Shown here: one piece after another, positions 17,710 to 27,029 of the stretch
How positions within the stretch are numbered: position 1 is the first letter of the stretch
Layout: each line of letters opens with the position of its first letter
Source: an uncultured Lachnospiraceae bacterium
Lineage (GTDB): Bacteria; Bacillota; Clostridia; Lachnospirales; Lachnospiraceae
Assembly: GCA_948794795.1 (NCBI GenBank)
Contig: CAQGLR010000018.1
Span: forward strand, 19,037-83,036
Direction: 5' to 3'
Length of the DNA: 64,000 bases
Notes under the pieces: model-generated
What the model saw: only the letters and a program-made list of their open reading frames with translations
What the model was told of the DNA's origin: nothing
The model's database searches: none
Program-made: the position numbers and the translations under genes

Positions 17710-19437
17710 ATGAAATTAAAACGTATTGTTTCTGTTGTGCTTACGGGGATATTACTGGTGGCAGGTATGCCTGGGACAAGTTCCCATGCATCAGTAAATA
17801 CCAGCGGGCTGGTGCATCCAGTAAGAAAACAGGTAAAGACAGGTTCTTCTGGCAGTAAAGATGTTGTCTGGCCATCCGGCCCAAAGCCTGGGAGTCTGTC
17901 AAGTGATTCTGCTATTGTCATGGAAGTTTCCACTGGTTTGATACTATATAAAAAGAATATCCATAAACAACACTATCCTGCAAGTATTACCAAGATTATG
18001 ACATCTATGCTTGTGTTGGAGAACAGTTCATTAAGCGATATTGTAACATTTTCAAGTGATGCAGTATATGGGATTGAGCCAGGCAGTTCAACAGTTTATT
18101 CAGATGTTGGTGAAAAGATGTCAATGGAGCAATGTCTTTATGCTATAATGCTTGAATCTGCCAATGAGGTGTGTCTTGCAGTAGGGGAACATATTGCAGG
18201 TGATGCAGGTTCATTTGTGGATATGATGAATGATAAAGTAAAAGAGCTTGGGCTTAAGAATACACATTTTAACAATCCTAATGGTCTTCCTGATACAAAG
18301 CATTACACTACTGCTTATGATATGGCAGTAATAGCAAGGGAAGCAATAAAAAATTCAACATTCCGCAAAATAACGGGTACAAAGTCATATATATGTGCCA
18401 AGACAAATACACATAAGAAACCACGTCCATGGCTTAACCATCACCAGATGGTTAATGGTTATAACTATCCTCAATATGAATACAAATATTGTATTGGCGG
18501 CAAGACAGGATATACACATGTGTCACAAAATACACTGGTAACTTATGCTGAGAAAAACGGTATGCAGCTACTTGCTGTTATTATGCGTGCCAATGGGCCA
18601 AAACAAGGTACACCTAATGAATATACAGATACAACATCACTTTTAAATTTTGGGTTTGAGAATTACAGGAAATATAATATTAATGAACAGAAAGTAGATA
18701 TTAATTCAAGCCTTTTTAATAATTATAATAACTTTTTTAATACGGAAGCTTCACCTATATGTTTCTCAAGTGAGTCATCAGTAGTTCTTCCTAAAGGTGC
18801 AAAGATATCTAATGCAAAGCAGAAAATAACATATAATAAAAATGTCAATATAAAAGATGGGGAGAATGTTATTGGAAAGGTAGAATACACATATGATAAA
18901 AAAGTAGTTGGCACTACTAATATATTATATAATAAGACAGCCCAGAACCATCTTGACGAGGCTTCAAGAAAAATTGTAAACAGTGAAATTGAAGATATTG
19001 AAAGTAACAGTGCCAAAGATGCAAATAAACATAAGCGTATTGCTAAAATTAAAAATGGACTGGTTAAAATATTTTCACCTGTTATAAGTTTTATAACATC
19101 ACATGTGGTTGTATCAGTTCTTTCACTGGTGGCGGCACTGGTATTACTTCTGGCTTTATTCCTGGCAAAAAGGTTTCATAACAGTGATGGCAGGATACAC
19201 AGAAGCAGTGGCGGATACAGAAGTAAAGCGGGACGGCGCAGGCATGCCAGGATGCAGAGACAGCAGAGGCGCAGCCAGCAGAAAAAGAAAAGCAGGCGCC
19301 GCAACCATAGCAGGAATTACCATAAAAGTGATGTTTCCAGGAAAAGTACAGCAAGTAAGCCTAAAAGAAATACTAATTATAGTAAACGCAGGAAGAATAC
19401 ACGTGAAAGTTTTGGAAAGAATTTCTTTGATTTTTAA
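17710..19437 (+). CDS. dacF: D-alanyl-D-alanine carboxypeptidase with basic C-terminal tail
   Basis: 575 residues, longer than the usual 380-450. Peptidase S11 (PBP5/DacF-like) that trims D-Ala from peptidoglycan stem peptides outside the membrane. Signal peptide at residues 1-28. Motifs: SxxK in PASITKIMTSM (about residue 96), SxN in ESANEVCLA (about 155), KTG in GGKTGYTH (about 263). A membrane anchor follows at about 465-487 (VVVSVLSLVAALVLLLALFL), then about 85 residues of strongly basic tail (RRRHARMQRQQRR, QKKKSRRRNHSR), predicted cytoplasmic. The tail is unusual and may bind nucleic acid or anionic lipid. The gene symbol is by family similarity. A terminator follows. Confidence 0.88.
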   Translation: MKLKRIVSVVLTGILLVAGMPGTSSHASVNTSGLVHPVRKQVKTGSSGSKDVVWPSGPKPGSLSSDSAIVMEVSTGLILYKKNIHKQHYPASITKIMTSMLVLENSSLSDIVTFSSDAVYGIEPGSSTVYSDVGEKMSMEQCLYAIMLESANEVCLAVGEHIAGDAGSFVDMMNDKVKELGLKNTHFNNPNGLPDTKHYTTAYDMAVIAREAIKNSTFRKITGTKSYICAKTNTHKKPRPWLNHHQMVNGYNYPQYEYKYCIGGKTGYTHVSQNTLVTYAEKNGMQLLAVIMRANGPKQGTPNEYTDTTSLLNFGFENYRKYNINEQKVDINSSLFNNYNNFFNTEASPICFSSESSVVLPKGAKISNAKQKITYNKNVNIKDGENVIGKVEYTYDKKVVGTTNILYNKTAQNHLDEASRKIVNSEIEDIESNSAKDANKHKRIAKIKNGLVKIFSPVISFITSHVVVSVLSLVAALVLLLALFLAKRFHNSDGRIHRSSGGYRSKAGRRRHARMQRQQRRSQQKKKSRRRNHSRNYHKSDVSRKSTASKPKRNTNYSKRRKNTRESFGKNFFDF

Positions 19438-19476
19438 TGCCAGTATACTACAGCAGAACCATTTATGAATAATATT

Positions 19477-19520
19477 AAGGGTGTTATATTACATTAATTT
19501 GTAGTATAACACCCTTTAAA
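19477..19520 (+). terminator. Terminator after the D,D-carboxypeptidase gene
   Basis: AAGGGTGTTATA pairs perfectly with TATAACACCCTT across a 16-nt loop, then TTTAAA. Confidence 0.7.
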
Positions 19521-19636
19521 ATATGATTTCCGGTTACTATATAATTTCCCATTGGTTTTGTATACTATAATTATAATACTATTTCCTGGAAAAATCTTTA
19601 CATTTTTCTTAATTTTTTGAATTTATTATTACAGGC

Positions 19637-19666
19637 TTGACGGGAACGGTACTATTAGGGTAATCT
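19637..19666 (+). promoter_or_regulatory. Candidate promoter of clpX
   Basis: TTGACG (19637-19642), 18-bp spacer, TAATCT (19661-19666), about 50 bp before the start codon. Confidence 0.55.
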
Positions 19667-19715
19667 TATTATATATAAACAGGTGGTTATACTGTGCTGA
19701 TGCTAGGAGGAGATT

Positions 19716-21179
19716 ATGCCAGAAGATATAAATAATAATAACAATAATAATGATGATAAAGACTATGAAGATGTCTGCTTTATATGCAGAAGACCCGAAA
19801 GCAAAGCAGGCAAGATGCTCCATATACCTAATAATATATGTATATGTAACGATTGTATGCAGAAGACATTTAATTCCATGGGTAATATTAATATGACAGG
19901 CCCGTTCCAGGGGATGCCATATATGGATATGTTCAGTGGTGGTGTTGGCAATGTGCAGGAAAATGTACCTAAAAGCCAGAAACTTAAGAAGAAAAAGCCA
20001 GGAACTGGCAAGAAGAAAGTGCCTGATGGAGTATTTGATATAAAACATCTGCCTGCGCCACATATTATAAAAGGTAAACTTGATGAGTATATAGTTGGAC
20101 AAGAACATGCCAAGAAAGTAATGTCAGTTGCTGTGTATAACCATTATAAACGTGTACTTACAGACAATATGGAACAGGAAGATGAGGATAATGTAGAAAT
20201 AGAAAAATCTAACATGCTTATGACTGGACCTACGGGATGTGGTAAGACTTATATGGTTAAGACACTTGCAAAGATACTGCAGGTTCCACTTGCAATAACT
20301 GATGCTACTTCCCTTACAGAAGCAGGTTATATAGGTGATGATGTTGAAAGTGTGCTTTCAAAGCTTCTTGCAGCAGCAGATAATGATGTTGAGAAGGCGG
20401 AACATGGAATTATATTTATAGATGAGATAGACAAGATAGCTAAGAAGCGTAATACAAACAGCAGGGATGTAAGTGGTGAATCTGTACAGCAGGGTATGCT
20501 TAAGCTTTTAGAAGGAAGTGATGTTGAAGTCCCAGTGGGTGCAGGCAGCAAAAATGCAATGGTTCCGCTTACAACCGTTAATACAAGAAATATTCTGTTT
20601 ATATGCGGCGGCGCATTTCCAGGGCTTGAAAAGATTGTTAAAAACAGGCTTAACAAACAGTCTTCTATTGGATTTAATGCAGAACTTAAAGATAAATATG
20701 ATAAAGATGCAAACTTGTTACAGAAAGTTACAACGGAAGATTTGCGTGAATTTGGAATGATACCAGAATTTCTTGGAAGGCTGCCAGTTGTATTTGCACT
20801 CCAGGCGATGACAGAGGATATGCTTATACAGATACTTACACAGCCTAAAAACGCAATTTTAAAACAGTATAAGAAACTTCTTGCACTTGATGAGGTAGAC
20901 CTTGTATTTGATGATGAAGCAGTAAGGAGCATAGCAAAGAAAGCTATAGAAAAGAAAACAGGTGCACGTGCATTAAGGGCAGTTATAGAGGAGTTTATGT
21001 TAGATATAATGTATGAAATCCCTAAGGATGATTTAATTGGAAGGGTTACAATAACAGAAGATTATATTAATAACAGTGGTGCACCTAAGATAGAAATGAG
21101 AGGCAGTGGTGAGGCTAAAATACTTACCCAGAGAGAGTTCCCAGAAGCTTTGGAAACAGAAGATGGCATGCCTGTGTAA
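19716..21179 (+). CDS. clpX: ClpX-type AAA+ unfoldase with extended linker
   Basis: 487 residues against about 420 for standard ClpX. Hexameric ATP-driven unfoldase that feeds substrates to ClpP. The N-terminal zinc-binding domain has CFIC and CNDC with 19 residues between pairs. A long linker rich in Met/Gly and then Lys (KLKKKKPGTGKKK) separates it from the AAA+ core. Walker A GPTGCGKT (about 170), Walker B IIFIDEIDKIAKKR, ClpP-docking loop SSIGFNAE, sensor 2 GARALRAVIEEFM. N-terminal Asn/Asp run (INNNNNNNDDKD). No clpP or tig is adjacent, so this may be a second, specialised ClpX paralogue; that is inference. Start follows AGGAGGAGATT. Confidence 0.9.
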   Translation: MPEDINNNNNNNDDKDYEDVCFICRRPESKAGKMLHIPNNICICNDCMQKTFNSMGNINMTGPFQGMPYMDMFSGGVGNVQENVPKSQKLKKKKPGTGKKKVPDGVFDIKHLPAPHIIKGKLDEYIVGQEHAKKVMSVAVYNHYKRVLTDNMEQEDEDNVEIEKSNMLMTGPTGCGKTYMVKTLAKILQVPLAITDATSLTEAGYIGDDVESVLSKLLAAADNDVEKAEHGIIFIDEIDKIAKKRNTNSRDVSGESVQQGMLKLLEGSDVEVPVGAGSKNAMVPLTTVNTRNILFICGGAFPGLEKIVKNRLNKQSSIGFNAELKDKYDKDANLLQKVTTEDLREFGMIPEFLGRLPVVFALQAMTEDMLIQILTQPKNAILKQYKKLLALDEVDLVFDDEAVRSIAKKAIEKKTGARALRAVIEEFMLDIMYEIPKDDLIGRVTITEDYINNSGAPKIEMRGSGEAKILTQREFPEALETEDGMPV

Positions 21180-21210
21180 CTTATAATATATTTCTGCATA
21201 TATTAATATA

Positions 21211-21291
21211 AGCCAGACTAAGTAAGCCCTGGTAAATCAAACCCACCGCTTAAGAAGCGTGTATTTTAAAAAGGGCTGGCTTAATGAGGTT
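21211..21291 (-). repeat. Family-3 REP-like palindrome, copy 1
   Basis: About 80 bp containing AAGTAAGCCCT, GGTAAATCAAACCCACCG, CTTAAGAAGCG and AAGGGCTGGCTT; the inner CGCTT AAG AAGCG and outer GCCCT/AGGGC form a hairpin. The reverse complement recurs nearly identically at 51890-51969. Lies just before the split subtilase gene. Confidence 0.75.
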
Positions 21292-21333
21292 AAAAGCAAA
21301 AATATATATATTATGTGCAGAAATGGAGAATTT

Positions 21334-21666
21334 ATGGACACTGGATGTATTAACCGGGTTTATTCTGAGGATTACCAGGATTATATTGTAGAACATACAA
21401 ATGTTCCAGGGTTTTTAGAAACACAGTACCATGATATTTGTTTCCAGCTGGTAAATACCAGGCTGGCAGTTGCATATTATTCTGGAAAAGAAGTACAAAG
21501 CGGGATAAATAATGGTGCATTTATAGTGCCAAATTGTTATGGGCTTATGTCCTCATCACAGGTTCTTGAATCTGCTGGCATTTTAAAGGTACAGAGGCAG
21601 CCTGCCTTAAGCCTGTATGGCAGTGGTGTTATGGTAGGGTTTGTTGATACGGGGGCTGGTGTGTGA
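21334..21666 (+). pseudogene. Subtilase of the CspB/CspC type, N-terminal fragment
   Basis: Codes for 107 residues homologous to clostridial S8 germination-type proteases, then four junction-derived residues and a stop. It opens MDTGCINRVYSEDYQDYIVE, the usual prodomain-like start, and reaches GSGVMVGFVDTG, where the Asp (codon 21646-21648) is the catalytic Asp. Homology ends at 21654. The matching continuation, IDYTLPAFLDSAGN, is in the same strand at 27037, beyond a 5.4 kb segment. Start ATG follows TGGAGAATTT. As it stands this fragment cannot be an active protease because the His and Ser are on the other fragment. Confidence 0.85.
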
Positions 21667-21750
21667 TAGTATTACACTATCTGGAGAGTATACTGGGATG
21701 TTTACTATATACCAGACATGCCTTGGCAAGGGAGGGACATAATAAAGAAT

Positions 21751-22698
21751 ATGGAATATTACCAGGAAGCAACAGATATTATAAAAGAAGTGAAGAAAGC
21801 ACTTATTGGAAAAGACAGGTGTGTAATGCTGGCTATGACAGCAATACTGGCAGGAGGGCATATACTGGTTGATGATATCCCTGGAGTTGGAAAGACAACA
21901 CTTGCGGTAGCATTTGCAAAAGCAATGAACCTGGAAAATAAACGTACACAGTTTACCCCTGATGTGCTGCCATCAGATATACTTGGCTTTACTATGTATA
22001 ATAAAGATAGCGGGCAGTTTTATTACCAGCCAGGGACAGTTATGTGCAATCTTTTTCTTGCTGATGAGATAAACCGTACATCTCCTAAAACGCAGTCTGC
22101 CCTGCTTGAAGTTATGGAAGAGGGAAGCGTAACTGTAGACGGGGTGACAAGGGAAGTGCCACATCCATTTATAGTAATAGCTACACAAAACCCGGCAGGC
22201 AGCATAGGTACGCAGCTTTTGCCAGAATCACAGCTTGACAGGTTTATGGTATGCCTGTCAGTTGGTTATCCGTCGCTAGAAGATGAAATTGCAATAGCAA
22301 AAGGAAAAAGCAACGATATCCTTAACCTTGTTGAAGCTGTTATTAATGGTGAGGAACTGGTGAAAATACAAAAAACTGTTAATGAGGTATTTATAAGTGA
22401 TAATGTGTATAAATATATTTGCCTTCTTGTAAGGGAAACAAGGGAGCATCCTTTAATAGAACTTGGGTTAAGCCCAAGAGGGACGATTGCCCTTGTAAAT
22501 ATGTCTAAAGCAGCAGCTTTTCTCAAAGGAAGGGATTATGTAATACCTGATGATGTGGAAGGGGTTTTTGAAGCCGTTGCAGCACACCGTATAATACTTG
22601 CGGCAAAAGCACGTATGTCACATTTAGGTGCAGAAGATGTACTTGGGCAGATAAAGGCAAAAGTCAGGAAGCCTAAAGCTGTTAAAATGACTGTCTGA
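21751..22698 (+). CDS. MoxR family AAA+ ATPase
   Basis: 315 residues. MoxR chaperone-like ATPase, cytosolic, usually acting with von Willebrand/DUF58 partners to mature or insert protein complexes. Walker A in DDIPGVGKTTLA (about residue 45), Walker B in LFLADEINRTSPKTQSALLE (about 105), sensor 1 in IATQNPAG, arginine-finger region ESQLDRFMV. First gene of a moxR-DUF58-transglutaminase operon, a common triad. ATG 21751 is chosen with GGAGGG 14 bp upstream, which is a little far; ATG 21718 has no ribosome site. It begins only about 95 bp inside the segment that splits the subtilase gene. Confidence 0.92.
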   Translation: MEYYQEATDIIKEVKKALIGKDRCVMLAMTAILAGGHILVDDIPGVGKTTLAVAFAKAMNLENKRTQFTPDVLPSDILGFTMYNKDSGQFYYQPGTVMCNLFLADEINRTSPKTQSALLEVMEEGSVTVDGVTREVPHPFIVIATQNPAGSIGTQLLPESQLDRFMVCLSVGYPSLEDEIAIAKGKSNDILNLVEAVINGEELVKIQKTVNEVFISDNVYKYICLLVRETREHPLIELGLSPRGTIALVNMSKAAAFLKGRDYVIPDDVEGVFEAVAAHRIILAAKARMSHLGAEDVLGQIKAKVRKPKAVKMTV

Positions 22699-22712
22699 AG
22701 GGAGTTTTATTA

Positions 22713-23825
22713 ATGAAGCGTTTAGCAGTGTATATTATTTTGGTGGCTGCAAGTATTTATATTGCCCTTATATACAGAAATGAGGCGTTTTTAAATATTT
22801 TTTATGGCAGCCTGGTTATAATTATACCACTTGCTTTATTAAATATTATAAGTATATGTAATATGGAAATATTTATTAACCTTCCACATGATGTTGTACA
22901 AGCAGGAAGAAAAATACCTGTTGAAATAATAATAAAAAACGGGTGGCTGCTTCCAACTGGAAGAATTGAAACCAGGATAAAAAGTATTAATTCATATTCA
23001 GGCAGGAAAGAAGTAACGAAATTTTATGGCAGTGCAGGCGGGCATAGTTCTATAGTATTAAAATGCTATTATTTAGCAAAAAAACCAGGAAATATGGAAT
23101 TTAGCATTAAAGGGATATGGTCATGTGACTATCTTGGAATATTAAAACTGCCAGTGCTTAAATATAATAAATATAAACATCCAGTAATAGTTATGCCAGA
23201 ACTCTATGAAGTTCCAGTTTATAAAGAAAATAGTTTATATGGTGATGTCCATGAGGATGAAGCACTGCAGGATAACTTTATAGAACCAGATATTGGGGAA
23301 AGCAGTGGGACAAGGCAGTATATACCAGGCGACAGTTTTAAAAATATACATTGGAAATTATCTGCTAAATCTGGTGAACTTATGACAAGACAGAGATATA
23401 ATAGTGTTTTATGTATTCCAGTTTTTTTTATTTGTGAAGGAAATATAGAAGGTACAAATAAGAAAGTATCTTTTATACAGGCAGTTTTATCAATATCTTC
23501 AAGCCTGGTTTTTAATGCGTGTCCCCATTATATTTGCTGGTATGATAGAGAAAAAGGTGACATTATAAGGTATCTTGTGGAGCAGGAGAATGATTTATAT
23601 AAAGTTATGCAGGGGTGTACTATTATAATACAGGCAAAGAATAACAATGATACAGATATAAATTTAATCAGGGATGTGTATAAAGACAAATACCATGGAC
23701 AGGAAGCTGCCACTTACCTGGCGTTTAATACAAATTTTGAATTATTTGTAAATAACAGTAAAATAGCACAATATAATTATAAGAGTTTAAAAGAGTCACT
23801 TTCATCAGTAGAAATACAGTTATAA
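22713..23825 (+). CDS. DUF58 domain membrane protein
   Basis: 370 residues. Two membrane helices at the N-terminus (about 4-21 and 28-46), then an extended beta region and the DUF58 signature RQYIPGDSFKNIHWKLSAKS (about residue 205) with GELMTRQ following. DUF58 proteins pair with MoxR ATPases; their molecular role is not settled. Starts 14 bp after moxR (ribosome site GGGAG) and ends 22 bp before the transglutaminase gene, so it sits mid-operon. Adenine/thymine-rich codon use looks the same as its neighbours. Confidence 0.87.
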   Translation: MKRLAVYIILVAASIYIALIYRNEAFLNIFYGSLVIIIPLALLNIISICNMEIFINLPHDVVQAGRKIPVEIIIKNGWLLPTGRIETRIKSINSYSGRKEVTKFYGSAGGHSSIVLKCYYLAKKPGNMEFSIKGIWSCDYLGILKLPVLKYNKYKHPVIVMPELYEVPVYKENSLYGDVHEDEALQDNFIEPDIGESSGTRQYIPGDSFKNIHWKLSAKSGELMTRQRYNSVLCIPVFFICEGNIEGTNKKVSFIQAVLSISSSLVFNACPHYICWYDREKGDIIRYLVEQENDLYKVMQGCTIIIQAKNNNDTDINLIRDVYKDKYHGQEAATYLAFNTNFELFVNNSKIAQYNYKSLKESLSSVEIQL

Positions 23826-23847
23826 AGTTATAATAAGAGGTGGGGCT

Positions 23848-26259
23848 ATGCCACAAAAGGATATATATATAAATATATGTGCACGTGTTTTTTTTAATAC
23901 AATATTTCTGGCTTTTACAGTATTTGGCCTGTATTTGTCTTTTTGTGATGCATACAGTTATCCAGGGGACTATAACAAAATATTTATAATAAGTATTGTA
24001 TTTAGTTTTATTATGTGTATATTGTGGACAGGTAACAATATATGGTGTAATACAGGACTGTTTATTTTTAACTTATGGATTGCAGTGGTTGTTGTAAGGA
24101 AATGCCGTCTTATTGAAAGTGAATTTGAAATATTATATAAATATATTAAAAGACAATATTATATTTATGAAAACCTTGGTGAGATTAGTGTTAATGATAC
24201 AAGAGGCAGTATAACAGCAGCAGGGATGCAAATAAATGAAAAGCTGGCACTGGTTCTTCTTATTATTTTAATAATTATGATAGTATCAATGTCATTGTTC
24301 AGGCTTAAATGGAATTTCCTGCTTTTGTTTCCTGTTGTGCTTATTATTGGGATGGAGATGATGCATGGAAAAGCCCCATCTGTAAAAGCTGCAAGTTTCT
24401 TTGTATATGGAATATCAGGGCTTTTGTTCAGCGCCAGTCTTGATGTATGTGGCGGGAAAAGGCATTTTTGGCAGAAAAAGCCTGAAACAGGGCAGATGTG
24501 GACAAGATATATTGTATTTACAGTTATAATGGCTGTATGTATAACTGTTGCGTCTGGGGCAGGCAGAAACACAAGGGGCAAGGTTTTTGTACATTCAAAA
24601 AAGTTTTTAAAGAAACAGCATGAAATGGAAAAGGAAGCTGTAGATTTTGTGGAAAAGCTGGTTAAGCCAGCAGGAAAGGAAGACAGCGGATATCTTGATA
24701 ATAGTCCGCCAGAACAGACTGGACAGGCTAAATTCCGTATAGAAACTAATAAGAAGCCATCCAATAATATTTATATAAAGGCTTTTTCAGCAGATATATA
24801 TGAAAATGGAAGATGGAAAACTTTTGATGATGTTACCCCGCCTGTATCTGAAAGCACTATAGGGGAGCAGGCGTATGGTTCGCTTGAGTCATGTATCAGG
24901 GCAGAAAGTGACTGGGCAGATGATATAGATAACTTTAATATGAATATTACTGAAGAATGGAGCTTTAGAAAAAAAGAATCATTGGTTCCTTATATTTATA
25001 GTACAGAAGGAACAAGCGGATACCAGTATAATTGTTATAATATGCAGAACTGGCGGGTCAGTAATATGTTATCAACAGATAGTACTTTAAGGGAGTATTA
25101 TGGTATAGAAGATATAAAAGAATATACTTCATTTGTATATAAAAATTATCTTAAAGTCCCTAAAGAACTTAAGAAACTTAGGAAATATGCAAATAATATT
25201 GTATCAGGCAATAATGCAGGGGCTATGTGTATGTATATTAAAGACCTGGTATGCCATAATACAAAGTACAGCCAGAAGCTTAAGCCTGTGCCACCAGGCC
25301 AGGATTACATTGAATATTTTCTGTTTAAACAGAAAAAAGGTTATTGTGAGCACTATGCAACAGCAGGTACGTTATTATTAAGGTTAAAGGGTATACCAGC
25401 AAGATATGTTTCAGGATATTTTATCAGGCCATATGAATTCAGGCTTGCGCAAGATAAATCTGGCAATGAAAAATATGTTTCATATGTAGAGGATTATAAT
25501 GCACATGCATGGACAGAGGTTTATAAAGAAGGATTTGGCTGGATTCCATTTGATATGACAAATTCAGTTATGGAAGAAGAAGATAGTATAAATATAAATG
25601 AAAATTTGGTATCTGTCCCTAGCAGTGTTCCACAAGATATAAATAATAATGGTGAAACAGAACCAGATAATAATGAGGATGAAGTTCCAGAGGAAGAGGA
25701 AGTTCCAGAAGAAGATGAAAAGGAAGTTCCAGAAGATGTAACCAGTATAAAAGAGGAAACTGGCAAATTAGATGAAAGTAAACCAGCTGGAAATAATAAA
25801 GAACCATTATATTTAAAAAAGGAAATATTCTTAATATTGTCTGTTTTATTAATTTTACTTATGCCATTTATATATATAAGGATAAGGTTTATACTGCTTT
25901 TAAGAAAGGCAGGTATTGTAGAAACACCAGGCAGCAGGGTTATAATTTATTTTGCCATATTTAATAATTATCTTGCATTTTGTGGGTTAAGGGGTATTTC
26001 AAAGCTTGATGATGCCAGTTATGCAGAAAAGATAGCAGGTATAATGGAAGGCAGGGAATCTGTATCTGCATATGATATCTTGCAGCGTGCTGTATTTTCA
26101 AATAAAAATATAAATAGTAACGAAGAAGAGGCGGTTGCATTTTTTATTAAAAAGGCATCAGGCAGCGCATATAAAAATTGTAGTAAACCAGCACGTTTTA
26201 TTATTTATATGCTGACAGGAAGAAAGGAGATAAATGTCTTTACAAAGGCTGTTAATTGA
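23848..26259 (+). CDS. Membrane transglutaminase-like protein
   Basis: 803 residues. About six N-terminal membrane helices (residues 10-225) of DUF3488/TgpA type, a large extracytoplasmic domain with a transglutaminase core, an acidic Pro/Glu-rich linker (about 590-640, PEEEEVPEEDEKEVPED), one more membrane helix (about 655-675) and a cytoplasmic end of DUF4129 type. The catalytic triad is present: Cys in KKGYCEHYATAG (about 500), His in YNAHAWTEVY (about 552), Asp in WIPFDMTN (about 571). Third gene of the moxR operon. Such proteins crosslink or cleave amide bonds at the cell surface; the substrate is unknown. Confidence 0.9.
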   Translation: MPQKDIYINICARVFFNTIFLAFTVFGLYLSFCDAYSYPGDYNKIFIISIVFSFIMCILWTGNNIWCNTGLFIFNLWIAVVVVRKCRLIESEFEILYKYIKRQYYIYENLGEISVNDTRGSITAAGMQINEKLALVLLIILIIMIVSMSLFRLKWNFLLLFPVVLIIGMEMMHGKAPSVKAASFFVYGISGLLFSASLDVCGGKRHFWQKKPETGQMWTRYIVFTVIMAVCITVASGAGRNTRGKVFVHSKKFLKKQHEMEKEAVDFVEKLVKPAGKEDSGYLDNSPPEQTGQAKFRIETNKKPSNNIYIKAFSADIYENGRWKTFDDVTPPVSESTIGEQAYGSLESCIRAESDWADDIDNFNMNITEEWSFRKKESLVPYIYSTEGTSGYQYNCYNMQNWRVSNMLSTDSTLREYYGIEDIKEYTSFVYKNYLKVPKELKKLRKYANNIVSGNNAGAMCMYIKDLVCHNTKYSQKLKPVPPGQDYIEYFLFKQKKGYCEHYATAGTLLLRLKGIPARYVSGYFIRPYEFRLAQDKSGNEKYVSYVEDYNAHAWTEVYKEGFGWIPFDMTNSVMEEEDSININENLVSVPSSVPQDINNNGETEPDNNEDEVPEEEEVPEEDEKEVPEDVTSIKEETGKLDESKPAGNNKEPLYLKKEIFLILSVLLILLMPFIYIRIRFILLLRKAGIVETPGSRVIIYFAIFNNYLAFCGLRGISKLDDASYAEKIAGIMEGRESVSAYDILQRAVFSNKNINSNEEEAVAFFIKKASGSAYKNCSKPARFIIYMLTGRKEINVFTKAVN

Positions 26260-26307
26260 TATAAACTATTATTATTATAATTTGTAATTGAGGAGGGTTA
26301 TGGAATT

Positions 26308-27006
26308 ATGTTAGAAGAGTTAAAGAAAAGAGTTTATGAGGCAAATATGCTTCTGCCTAAGTATGGCCTTGTCACTTTTACATGGGGCAATGTAAGTGAA
26401 ATTGACAGGGAAAGCGGAATTTTCGCTATTAAGCCAAGTGGTGTAGAGTATGACAAGCTTACACCTGATGATATGGTACTTGTAAACCTTGCTGGAGAAA
26501 AGGTTGAGGGCAAGTACAATCCTTCATCTGATACAGCAACACATGTGGAATTGTATAAAGCATTTGCAGATATAGGAGGCGTTGTGCATACACACTCTTC
26601 ATATGCTACAAGCTGGGCACAGGCAGGAAGAGGAATACCATGTTACGGAACTACACATGCGGATTATATCTATGGTGAGGTGCCATGCTTAAGATGTCTT
26701 AATAAGGATGAGATTGAAGAAGCATATGAAACAAATACAGGTATCCTTATTGTGGATGAGTTTAACAAAAGGAACTTAGACCCTGTAGCAGTGCCAGCAG
26801 TTTTATGTAAAAACCATGGACCTTTTGCATGGGGCAAAGATGCACATGAAGCAGTACACAATTCAGTAGTTCTTGAAGAAGTAGCAAAGATGGCGTACAG
26901 GGCAGAAACTATTAACCCACGTATACAGCCAGCACCACAGGAACTCCAGGATAAGCATTATTACCGTAAGCATGGTGCTAATGCATATTATGGACAGGGC
27001 AAATAA
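26308..27006 (+). CDS. araD: L-ribulose-5-phosphate 4-epimerase
   Basis: 232 residues, typical length. Class II aldolase/AraD family; interconverts L-ribulose-5-P and D-xylulose-5-P in cytosol. Recognisable AraD features: FTWGNVSEID, KPSGVEYDKLTPDDMV, zinc-binding His pair in VVHTHSSYATSWAQ, THADYIYGEVPC, KNHGPFAWG and the C-terminal HYYRKHGANAYYGQ. Other ara genes are not adjacent. Good ribosome site (GGAGGG). It is the last gene of the segment inserted in the subtilase, its stop lying only 26 bp from the right end. Fuculose-phosphate aldolase is less likely given the C-terminus. Confidence 0.93.
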   Translation: MLEELKKRVYEANMLLPKYGLVTFTWGNVSEIDRESGIFAIKPSGVEYDKLTPDDMVLVNLAGEKVEGKYNPSSDTATHVELYKAFADIGGVVHTHSSYATSWAQAGRGIPCYGTTHADYIYGEVPCLRCLNKDEIEEAYETNTGILIVDEFNKRNLDPVAVPAVLCKNHGPFAWGKDAHEAVHNSVVLEEVAKMAYRAETINPRIQPAPQELQDKHYYRKHGANAYYGQGK

Positions 27007-27029
27007 TACATAAGCTTATATCGTACACC

